From Rhipidocladum racemiflorum (lineage: Eukaryota; Streptophyta; Magnoliopsida; Poales; Poaceae): DNA of 64,000 bases. The stretch is from the NCBI GenBank assembly GCA_036346355.1, contig CM070578.1:13096501-13160500 (forward strand), in the 5' to 3' direction. The notes beneath the pieces were generated by a model, which worked only from the letters and a program-made list of their open reading frames with translations, had not been told where the DNA came from and ran no database searches. Made by a program: the position numbers and the translations under genes. How positions within the stretch are numbered: position 1 is the first letter of the stretch; each line of letters begins with the position of its first letter. Of the stretch, positions 21,665 to 33,600 are shown piece by piece.

Positions 21665-24600
21665 ATGCGGGTGCCGTGCTGCTCGCTGTGCCACGTCCGC
21701 TACGACGAGGAGGAGCGAGCGCCGCTGCTCCTCCACTGCGGCCACGGCTTCTGCCGCGCGTGCCTCGCGCGCATGCTCGCCGCCGCGCAGGGCGCCGTGT
21801 TGCCCTGCCCACGCTGCCGCCACCCCACCGCCGTCGGCAACTCCGTCTCCGCGCTGCGGAAGAACTTCCCCATCCTCTCGCTCCTCTCCTCCTCCCCGTC
21901 CTCCCCGTCCTTCCTCCACTCAGACTCCGGCTCCTCCTCCGAGGGCTCCGACGACGAGGATGACTTCTTCGCCCGCCCCCGCTCCCGTCCCACCGCCGCG
22001 CCCGCGGCGGCGGCCGCACCGCCCGGCTGCACCTCGTTCGACCTCGCCTCGCACCCGGTCCTCAAGCTCGCCCGCCGCATCGGGAGCGGGCCGCCTGGGC
22101 CCGCCGGGCAGGAGGTGTTGGCTGGCACGCTGTCCCGTGGTGGTGGGGGTGGTGGGGCGAAGAGGTGTAAGCACTATGTGGCGGTGAAGAGGGTGCCCGT
22201 CCCCGCCGGGGAGGGGCTTGAGGGGGTTCAGGAGGAGGTGGAGCGGCTCAGGCGCGCCTCCGTATGGTGCCGGAACGTGTGCACCTTCCATGGTGCTGTG
22301 AGGGTCGGTGGGCACGCCTGCTTCGTGATGGATCGGTACGTGAGGTCTGTGCAGGCGGAGATGCGGCAGAACGGTGGACGCCTCACGTTGGAGCAGATCC
22401 TCAGGTGCGGCATTGCAATCTAAACATGGATTGTAAGTACTAAGTAGTATATAATTGTTATTCTTGCTGCTGTCGAACTATTGATCACTTCACTGATAAA
22501 GAGAACACACCCTGGAAACATATATTGAGTTTGCAACATCACGTGACAATTTATCTTCTAACTGCACGTGTTCATGTGCATGAGTTTTGAAGCTGGCTCA
22601 CTGCTAGAATGATGATTAAAGGTGACAAATTGTGGTAGTATGGTAGTTTGAGCCGTGACATGGAAAGTGGTTTCTTGATTAATGGCGCTATTCAATTCGA
22701 TCTCAACGAGCTTTCGGTATGGGTACGTGTCTGGCTATGTCTGGGTGAGTGCTGCTGGCTTCGTTGGTCCCCTTTGGCTTGTATCTGTTGCCATGTTGTA
22801 GCGTAGGAGCTCAGAAGAAGCTAAAGTTGGTCGTAGTTAATGCTTGGAAGATTGAAAGGTCTGTGCTTTGTACTTCAATTAAAATCCTATTGGTGGATTT
22901 TTCTACGCAAGAAATTCAGTGAATAACATAGTTTGATTTGCAATGTGTTTTTGAGTCAATTCCCATCAGGCTGTTGACCCGTGAAGCTTCAGTTCTCTTA
23001 ATTTTCTGTGAACAGAGTGGTCACCATGCCCATGCTTGGTTACACTGAGAAGTGAGAACATTAGTGTGTGCATGCTTATAAGTAAAATCCCTAGAATAAT
23101 GTATTTGGTGCCAAGAACCTGTGATATGCTGATGTTTTCTAGGTCATATTTGGCATTGGCACATTGGATATTTATCAATAAACTGATGTGGTCTTTAGAA
23201 TGGAAGGGTTGGAGCAAAAATCCCTCTGATTTGATAGTCAATGGAAGTTATCTGCTGCAATAAGATCATTATTTTCAGCTCTAACTTTGGTTTCCAAGGA
23301 TCTGTGTGATATCTCTGTGCAATGGGCTAATGGAGGCTATTAATATATTTGACTGTTACTGGATTTTTACTACATGTTAGTGATGTCCATTTCAGCCAAT
23401 AGGTCAATTAGCTTGCCTTTTTTGTGTTGTTGCATTCCAAACAAGCAGCAGTCCGCATTTCTAGAGTTGCTATGCAGTTGACTATTTAGCAGGTCTTGTT
23501 AAATTATAATATATTTGGTCGATACTTGATTGTATGCCATGATATTCCAATTAATCTCTTTCATTGTGGATTTTCTTCCCAAAAAACAGTGTGGATCAAA
23601 GTTTATTGTTACATTGTCAAGCTAACCAGGGCAAATTAATTATGAATATGCTGTATTGCTGTGATGCGTTTGATAAAATTTTGCAAACTGTAGTTGGCCA
23701 GTACAAAATGCTAAACAACTACAACTAAAGTGTCGAGAACTCATAGAATTCTTCTACTCAGAATTTCTGTTTTGTCTCATTGCAAACTGTGCCATAAGCT
23801 AAGTAAGATAACGGAATCTCCAACGATATACTGATCCTGCCATGCTATACATTGGAAATGTTACTTATTTTGTCGCATCGTTTCAATTCGTTTATTCCTT
23901 TTGCCATGGAGGAGGGCTGCCGCCTCATTTACCAACAAGTCTATTGTTGTCATTCTCTAAAGCATCATAAGAATTGATGTTTTTTTTTTCAGCATGCTTA
24001 TGTTTGAATTTTTTTCAGCATGCTTATGTTTAACGATCCTTTTGTTATTCGAATCTGTACAACTTCTGATTACTTTTTTACTGGGCCTAACTTTGCAGGT
24101 ATGGAGCAGATATTGCTCGTGGAGTGGCAGAGCTCCATGCAGCCGGTATTGTTTGTATGAGCATTAAGCCATCGAATATTCTTTTAGACGCAAATGGTCA
24201 TGCAGTTGTTTCCGATTATGGTCTTTCGGCAATTCTGAAGAACCTCACTAGTCGGAGAGTCCCCGATGACTCCAACATGGCTGGCATGGATGCTACACTG
24301 CTTAGCCCCAATTATACAGCCCCAGAGGCATGGGGACCGTTGAAGAAGTCACTGAACCTGTTTTGGGATAGTGCAAATGGAATATCACCAGAGTCAGATG
24401 CTTGGAGTTTCGGATGTACACTTGTGGAAATGTGCACTGGTGCTGTTCCGTAAGTAGCCTGATTATTTCATTTGTGTTTCTTAATATTTTGCGAATGGTG
24501 TGGTTAGATGCTAATTGAAATGCAGATGGGCTGGGCTAAGTGCAGAGGAAATTTATAAGTCTGTTGTAAAAGAAAAGAAGCCACCTCCACAATATTCAAG

Positions 24601-27600
24601 AGTAGTAGGTGTAGGACTTCCTGGGGAGCTGTGGAAGATGATTGGTGATTGTTTGCAGTTCCGAGCTTCAAGAAGACCATCTTTCCAGGACATGTTAAAA
24701 ACTTTTCTTCGCCATCTTCTAGATATACCAAGAAGCTCACCCACAAGTCCTGAGAAGTAATTTCTTTATCTGATTTTGTATTACTTTATGGTAAAAGCAT
24801 GATATATGGAAACTACTTCATCTGTTTTCTTTTACTTGTTGTTTTATATATTATCACGGTCTCCAATATACACCTTTGACCATTACTTTTTCTAATTATA
24901 TGCTAGCAAAATTAATTAAAAATATAGTGACATGCATGTACTTTTGATGACAAATCTACAAAATCATTTCCACATGACGAGTCTAAATACTTTTATATAT
25001 ATTAATGGTCGACGTTCCATGCATTCTAGGACGCCATCTATTTCAGAATGAAGGGAGTAAAAGTTTCTAGAAACTTAGCTGAAATGCAGCAGCAAATAGT
25101 GAAATTTCTTTTGGAGTTAACCGTGTTTACAGATACTGTCATCGTCAATAAGATGCATATGTTATTTTTCCCAACTTCTTTTTTGGAGCATGTGAGCTTT
25201 CTGATATAAAGGATTCTAATGCATTACTTGCTTAAGCAGTGATTTAACAAATGTAAGTTTGCCCAATGGCTTGGAACCACCACCAACCTCCATTCTGGAC
25301 ATCGTTCAGGATAATCCAAATGCTTTACATCATCTTGTATGTGAAGGAGATGCTGCTGGTGTTAGGTTAGTCCTTGGAAACTTTTTATGGCCGTGTTTAC
25401 AGCCTATACTGTCTGACACTCAAACCTTTTGCACCTGCCAGGGATCTACTTGCTGAGGCTGCCTCAAAGGGAAATGGTGCCTTAATTCGTTCTCTCTTAG
25501 AAGCACAAAATGCAGATGGACACACTGCCTTACATTTAGCATGCCGCAGAGGCTCGGCAGGGCTTGTTGAAGCTATTGTGGCTTACCAAGAGAATGTTGA
25601 CATATTAGATAAGGATGAAGACCCTCCAATAGTATTTGCTTTGGCTGCCGGTTCTCCACAATGTGTTTGTGCACTTATAAGGAGATCTGCTAATGTTAAT
25701 TCTAGGCTTAGAGGCCTTGGTCCTTCTCTTGCTCATGTTTGTGCTCATCATGGTCAACCGGAGTGCATGCATGTACGTCATCATGGTCATCTCTTACGTT
25801 TCAGTTCGTTGGTTCCTATTTTTAGATTCTGTTTCTATGTGTTATGCAGGAATTGCTCATGGCTGGAGCTGATCCTAATGCAGTAGATGGAGAAGATGAA
25901 TCTATCCTTCATATTGCTGTGGCCAGGAGATATACTGATTGTGCTATTGTCATATTGGAAAATGGAGGTTGCAGTTCTATGAGCATATCAAATTCTCAGA
26001 ATAAAACGTAAGAATAATTGTCGCAGAAAGGACAAGCTGGTGAATTAGCTTCTATTCATGTGCTTCCTTTTGATGCTGTTGTCTGCCACCATATTTTCTG
26101 TTAATTCATTTGAGCTGCGGCAACATGAAATCTTTTCCTTTTTGATGCTTTATCTCTCCAATCGTTTTCTATCTGGTGACAATTCATTCTTCTCATGGTG
26201 AATAGGCCATTGCATTTATGTATTGAGACATGGAATGTGGCTGTGGTAAAAAGATGGGTCGAAGTTGCATCTAAAGAGGAGATTGCCGAAGTAATTGATA
26301 TACCTAGCCCTGTTGGGACAGCTTTGTGCATGGCAGCTGCCCTTAAAAAAGAGCATGAGGAAGGTAATTGTTGACTTTCTTATACCACACTTGACAGACA
26401 TTAAGACGCATCTCTATGGTTGGTTATACTGCTACAGGCAAACTTGGATTTGTCAGCTCCCTTAGGATGATGGCAGAATAGAGAAAAGCCTGTTTTTTTA
26501 TCCATTAGACATCGCGTTTGTTCTTATAGTGTGATTGACTTATATTTGCCAGAGGGTCGAGAGTTAGTAAGAATATTGCTTGCTGCTGGTGCTGATCCTA
26601 CAGCACAAGATGACCCACACTGTCGAACTGCACTTCATACTGCATCAATGATCAATGATACAGAATTGGTAAAGGTAAAGCTTATCTGGTGGTTAGATTT
26701 TTTCCTACACTTTCCTGCTGTTTCTGCTTTCTATTAAAATATGACTTGTTTTTGTTTTGATATTTTTAATGACAGATTATTTTGGAAGCTGGAGTTGATG
26801 TAAATATAAGAAATGCTCAAAACACAACACCACTTCATGTTGCACTGAACAGAGGTGCAAACTCATGTGTTGGCTTGCTTTTAGCTGCTGGAGCAGACTG
26901 CAATCTACAGGTATTGTGGCTCACTGCCTTTTCGACCATTTTCAAAGATAACATTAGATAGTCTAGGAGTTTAGTTCAATAAAATGCTCTTGTGCTAGTG
27001 GATATTGGGAATTATATGGTAGTGCTACTAAATGGGAGCTGTTCTTAACCTCTTCCTATTCTACTTTTCATTCTTGTTCACTTATTTACGATTTATATTT
27101 GTACTCATGGGGATTTATGAAATTTGCATCATCATTTCTTGGCACCTTATAGTTCAAGCTTGTGGTGGAGTATTTAGATGTTTGAACGGAATCTAATATT
27201 TCAGTGTATCACTTTTTTTTTCTCAATATCCAGCTGTAATACATTTTCTCTATTATAATCTAGTCAAATGCTATAATCCAACATATTTCAGTTTGCTGTC
27301 AAGCATTGCATCGTGTTTGTGCATGGCTACATGTTAGAAATTTTGATGTTGTGCTATTCTATCAGGACAAGATTCTGAATTCTATAGAAAAATGAAATAC
27401 TTGGCCAAACCTACGCGTTTTTCTATGACTGAGAGCAGTCATGGAGGACCCTACTAATATATTAAAAACACAATTGACTGTACAAATGATTAATTGCAGA
27501 ATATGAATAGGGGAAAAGAAAGAAAGAGCATCCCAAACCACTGGGATATAGCAGCCTCTATAAGAGGGGAAGCTCTGGCTTGAAGTAGTGCTGCAGCCGC

Positions 27601-30600
27601 TAACAAGAGGCACTCTGTTAAATATGTATTGATTTCTCTGAAACCAAATGTGTTAACGTTTCAATTTTACATGTTCCAGTGCTGTTGCACCCCAAAGCAT
27701 ATCAAGCTCTACTGAATTATCTCCTGACATCCCTATCAAGTATCAAGCTCCAGCGGGCTTGGCTAGATGAGCATGGAAGAATAAATGCCTCCAATTCCCC
27801 AAACAATCTTCAGAACATAAAAAACAGGATCAATGTTGATTACTTGGAGATGAGCTTTTTTCTTACCTAATGATTACAGGACTGAAATGCGTCCTTTTTT
27901 TAAGTAATTTGTAGATATGTTGATATCTAAAAAAATGCAGTGTTATAAAAAAAGGTTTACTAGGACGTGCACAAGTATTGGGTGCCCCTACCTATTACTA
28001 TATAATAATATCCGGTTAGGCTGTATAATCAGTACTAAGTGGGTGACCGAATAAATACTGGTTACCAAATTTAGAACCTTGAAGGAAATGCTACTTGCTA
28101 ACCTAAGAACTTAACCAACCCTCAAGACTTAGTTGGACCTGGATTGCTTAGTGCTATTTATTATCCTTCTGTTCAATCTCATCTTGTGCTATGGATTTCC
28201 GAAAAAATTAAGGATATATTGAAACTGATTTTATGGTTCTCTCCAAGAGGGACACTTCTATGCTAGTTTTTGGGTGCATTAAATTTGAGAAATGTATGCT
28301 GACATAAATTATGATGAATAATTTACATACACTAAATTTACTGATAGTAAACGCTGGTAATTGTCAAGTTGGAATTACTGTAGGAAGGCCTTGTCTTCTG
28401 CTTTCAGGTCTGTAGTTATCGTACACAACTGAAATTCTGACATCTTTTTTGTCGTCGCTGCTTCTATTTTCTTTGAAACCTATTGTATTACCAATTTACC
28501 TTGATATGTCAGCACCAAGTAATTATGTGCATTTAATGTTTTTCTATTTGGTTAATCAGGATGATGATGGAGATAATGCTTTTCACATAGCTGCTGATGC
28601 AGCCAAAATGATACGTGAAAATCTGACTTGGGTTGTTCAAATGTTACAACAGCCATCACCCGCTGTTGATGTGAGAAATCACAGGCAAGTAACTAATGCA
28701 TGAGTTAGATTCCCCTAGTTTCTCCCTTTAGTTGTGAGTGTGTGTGTGGGTGTTTTCCTGATATTTTTTTTGGAGGAATCTCTGTCAGGGTATGCCAAAC
28801 TATTATTGTATGGTGACAATGCCATTGAAGGAAAAACCAAGGAACATCAGATGAAATATGATGTTTGGTTGCTTAAATATTTTCATTTATTTGAAACCTT
28901 GTTTTTTTGCATGGCTCTTTGAATTTATCTCGTTTTTACTTTCCTTTGAATTCAGTTTTATGATTGTGTGAAGAAAATGGTTCCATGGGTTAGTTTGTGT
29001 TGTGCAAAATTTGATTCTTACACTATATATTTACAAGTTTGAACATTATTCCTATCAACTACAGAGGCTGGACTCTGCGAGATTTTTTGGAGAGGCTCCC
29101 ACGAGAATGGATTTCTGAAGAACTGATGGAAACACTTGAAGATAAAGGAGTTCATCTCTCTCCAACCATGTAAGGAACTCATGCTGTAATGTTTTATCTA
29201 TCTTTCGCAATATGTTTCAGCTGTTTCCGTGATTTTCATTAGGTCTCATGTTGATTTTTTTGTTACGTTGGACTTTTAGTACCCTCGGAAAAGTTGCTGT
29301 ATTCTTCTTGCTGGTTTTGCGAATACACATTACTTCAAAATGCGAATACACATTACTTCAAAATTATCTTTAATGCATTTTCTTAATGCTGTAACCAGAT
29401 ATGAGGTTGCAGATTGGGTGAAATTTAGAAGAACAGTTACTTCTCCGGCATTTGGCTGGCAAGGCGCAGGACCCAGAAGCATTGGTTTTGTCCAGTCTAT
29501 TGTAGACCATGACCAACTTTTTGTGTCATTTTGTTCTGGAGAAGCCCGCGTTTTGACAAGTGAAGTTATCAAAGTCATTCCATTGAATAGGGGCCAACAT
29601 GTTCAGCTGAAACCTGATGTTTTGGAGCCAAGGTAAATGATATTTGATCCTTTGTACTTTCGATACTATATCTTGTTTTGTGCCTGGTGTCTTACTGTGA
29701 AGTGGAGAAAGCGATGCTTAATATGTTTCTAAGGAAAAATAGCTTTGTTTCTGTTGAGATTTTTTGTTTTAGTGGGTCAGCACCCAGCACATTCCCTTAG
29801 CCTGTTTGAAAGCAAAGTGAATTAATTTTCTGGTCTAAGTGGACATTGAGACGATAACAATAATGAACATGAAAAAATATTATGTTAAGTTCAGTTTGTA
29901 CCGATAAAGATAGGGTTTACTGGACTGGATATCGTCGCATGTATTTGTCGGTACCTGCAAGTAAAAAGCCCAGATGATACTTGTTAGAACTCAGGTTGGC
30001 AGTCCGAAATGTTGGTCCTGGCAATGCTGCCAGCAGATAAATTCTCTAATACCCATAGTTGTCATGGCGATCCGGCTAGGCGTGGCGAGCCCGAACCGCC
30101 AGGACACCTAGTGAAACAACCTAGATTATTAATTAAACAAATAAAAGTAGTAAGCAATTAATTAGTATAGTCACCAACGTTCTTGCTTATGTAAATTCAG
30201 TTTGCGAGTAGAACGAATAGTAAAATTTCGAGGATTGCCGTCAGACCCATAGGCGAGGATATCGATCATCGAGACACCAGACCCGTCCGGGGCCAGGTCG
30301 GCACCTCTCTCTAACCTTGGGTTTCATCACTCGGCAATTTATACAAATCTGGTAGGATTGTGGACGTCCTTAGCCAATAGAGCATAGTAGAATTACCCCA
30401 AAGGGGTAATCGGTGGTTTTGACCACCGAACCCCCCCTCCCCCCAGTCAAGACCAGACCATAGCTGAGAAGTTGATACATTCCCCTTGGCTTCACTTCGA
30501 CCGAGGCAAGCAGCGAACACTCCCAATTTCATTACAGTCAAGGCAGCTAGGGGCATTCCCCATTCCAGAGCCAAATTGAAGAGCATAGCCCCATTTCCCC

Positions 30601-33600
30601 CACACTCCAAACCGAGAGAGAGGGAGACCAGAGGAGCTCAGCCACGAAGAGGAAGCCAAGAAGGGAGGAACTGGAGCAAGCCAAGGAAGGAGCCGGAGGC
30701 ACCACAAACCGAGAGCAAGAACCCGGACCAAGCCAAGCCAAGGAGAAGGCCACTAGCCAAGGGGAGGCCAGAGCTTGAGCCATCTTCCTCACCAGCACCT
30801 CCACCCCACACCATCAGCCATCATCACCATCATACCATTCCATCAGGTGCACCATCATAGCAGTAGCACTACTAGCGATGTATGATGCATAGATGGAATA
30901 GATCGATTAGATAGCAAGTAGATCAGGGTAGTTCTTCCATGGTCTCAGTGCTAGCAATAGGAGGGGGCAACCCTGCGTGTGCTCGTAGGTCGCCTAGCAC
31001 TCCCCGGTGTGTAGACAACTTGTGGGTTTCATCACAGCATCGCCAACCCTCCTAGGTAGCATTTCCTCGAATCATTGTCGACCCTAGCAATGCGAATCTC
31101 GTAGCTTAAACCAACTAGATTAAGCACTTTAATCAACACCTCTTGAAAGAACCAAAGTAAAAAGGAGGGGACTTGTACTTGAACTAGGAGCAAGGAAGGA
31201 AAGGGGGGAAATCGGGAGTGAAGGGAGAGGCCGAGCTAGGGGAGGGAAGGGTGCAGCTGAAGGCCGGTGCTGGCCAAGGAGGAGCCACGGTGACTGGCGG
31301 CGCACCAGGCAGCGGTGGGCTGGGGAGCAGGTCAGGTCAGGCACGACCCAGGCAGGCCAACGAGCGGGAGTAGAGAGGGAGAGGGAGAGGCAGGGGAGGA
31401 GAGGCGGTGGCTGGATCGGAGGTCGGCAGGGAGAAGGGAGGAAGCGGGCGGATCTGGAGGAGAAGAAAAGAGGAGAGGAGAAGAAGGGAAGAACCGGCCG
31501 AATGGAGAAAGGAAAGAAGGAGAGAGAAGAAAAGAAAAGAAGAGGGGAGGAAAAGAAAAAAGAGAATGCAACCGTCGCGAACCGCAATAATTCAAATAAA
31601 AATCTGTCGAAAAATTTGAGAAACTAGAAATATAGCAAATCGCCGCTATTAATTAGTTAAGGAATTGCATGAAATTAGTGGCTACCTTAATAGCTTAAAA
31701 TGGAGAACAGTACAGTACTAAGTTGATTTTTACATTCAAGAATCTTAATGAGTTGCATAAAATCAAGCGGCACAAATTAAAACAAAGAGTGAGACCACCT
31801 TCATTTAAAATATGCCGTATTAAAAATGTAGCAAATTCATAAATCTTAATTTGTAGTGAGCAATCTGTCCGCACTAATTTTCAATCTGTTAGGAGAAAGG
31901 TTGGATGCAATTCCTAATTTCACATGAATTTAGTATTCCTAATTTCAGGGGTTGAATTAAATTCAACAAGAGACCACCTACATCAAGCGTGTGAGGATGA
32001 TTATATTTACCAAAACCCAGGCAATCTTCTGTTGATCATAATTGCGAAATTCTTTTCAAATGCTTTCAGATATACCTATGACATCATTCAATGCATGGAA
32101 AAATATCTTTTCAAATGAAAACCTCGAATTGGGTGTGGTTGGAAAGATGGTTGCCCTATCTTAATTTACAAAGGAGAATTTAAGGATTTAAATGAATGGT
32201 GAAAGAAATGGCAAGTCTAGCTGAGGGAGCAGTTGGCTTGCAGTTATATTACTATGGTGAGTAGAGGGTGCCGATGAGGAGTTTAGCTGGTGGGACGCTC
32301 TACACAGGCTATGATATAAGGACTAATAATTACACTCGGGCAATGAGCCGTATTTTATAGTACCAATTATAGTATGTAATCGGTTAGAAAAGGTTGTTCT
32401 AGAAAGGTATTTTGATCTCCACATTGGGTAAGTGTAGATAATTAGGAAATAGAAGCTGGGTATGCCAGAGGCCTAGTGAAGGACAGTAGGACACAGTGAG
32501 AAACTGGGTATACCACGGGTTCTAGTGAAGGACAAGAGTGAGAAGTTGGGTTGGCACTAGTGAAGGACACAAAAAATCAGTTGTGATTGATTTGTTCAAG
32601 CTATATATATATAAAGCCTTGGGTTGAGTATCACCGATGGGTAGTCGGAGTACAACTGTTAGTTGCGAGTCAGAGGGACGGCCTAGGGAAGGTGTTCGCC
32701 ACTTGAGTAACAGGGTTGGAGACTTGGAGATCTAATATTGGACTAGTGATAATCATTCTGGGGCCTCACGGGATAGGGTCACTATGGATAAAGTGGTACA
32801 AACCTGCGCAGGGCCAAATCATGAATTCAAGCCTGTCTCCTGGATTGAAGTCTACGGAAGCTAAGTTTGCCTCATTTACGAGTGCTAGTAGCAATTTTCA
32901 TAATCTTAATTAAAATACACATCCCTTAAAGAAAACCTAAAATATAATTTCTGTAAAACTGGATTTTGAGGGAGGGCGATCATTGGATGGACATTGACTG
33001 GAATTGAGAGGAAATTCATCTATTGCATTTTGCTAATAATGCTTGCTGAGTACTTTTGTACTTTTGCTAAATCCCTCTTCGCTAGAGAATTGCCATGGTG
33101 GTCAAGTGCTTGATAGGGATATGGATCTCAATGGACTTGCCTACGAGGTATGAGGTGAGCAGCACCCGCAAGGTGTGGGTTATGAGAATGGGGACTACCA
33201 GGATGATTAGTTCGATGGTTGGTATTGTATTTTTATTGTACTTGAATCACATGTATAATTATTGTACTGGACATGTAGCCCTACGTGGCATGGAATGTAA
33301 TAAAGTTCCTTTTCAGTCTCTAATTATTGTTCTGTTGCAACACCCTGAACACGGTGTACTAGTTGATAAACATCGAATGCCCTTGGTGTTTTGTTTAGTT
33401 AGTATGCCGAGATATTCATGTAATTATTTTAGTGTAACGGCAATGGGTACCGTCGTTCCCTGGACTAATTATGCGGGTCGCCACACCTAGGCGCCTAGGC
33501 GATGATTAGACAATGAAACATAACCCAATTATTTCCCTACTATTTTGATGACAATGAAGTACAATAAATATACTATATAGCATGGAGAATTCACGGTGGC

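Noticed and set aside
22405..22423. KEG exon 1 continuing to the stop at 22423
   Set aside because: The GT at 22405 joined to 24099 continues the kinase domain in frame and phase; the unspliced end CGIAI has no family match.
30486..31619. ORFs in the intronic LTR, including Arg/Glu-rich ones
   Set aside because: They follow from a purine-rich tract, lack domains and are nested in a non-coding LTR.
30112..33485. Intronic 3.4-kb insert as a full retrotransposon with two short LTRs
   Set aside because: I found no internal direct repeat of its ends, primer-binding site or polypurine tract, so a single LTR is the better reading.
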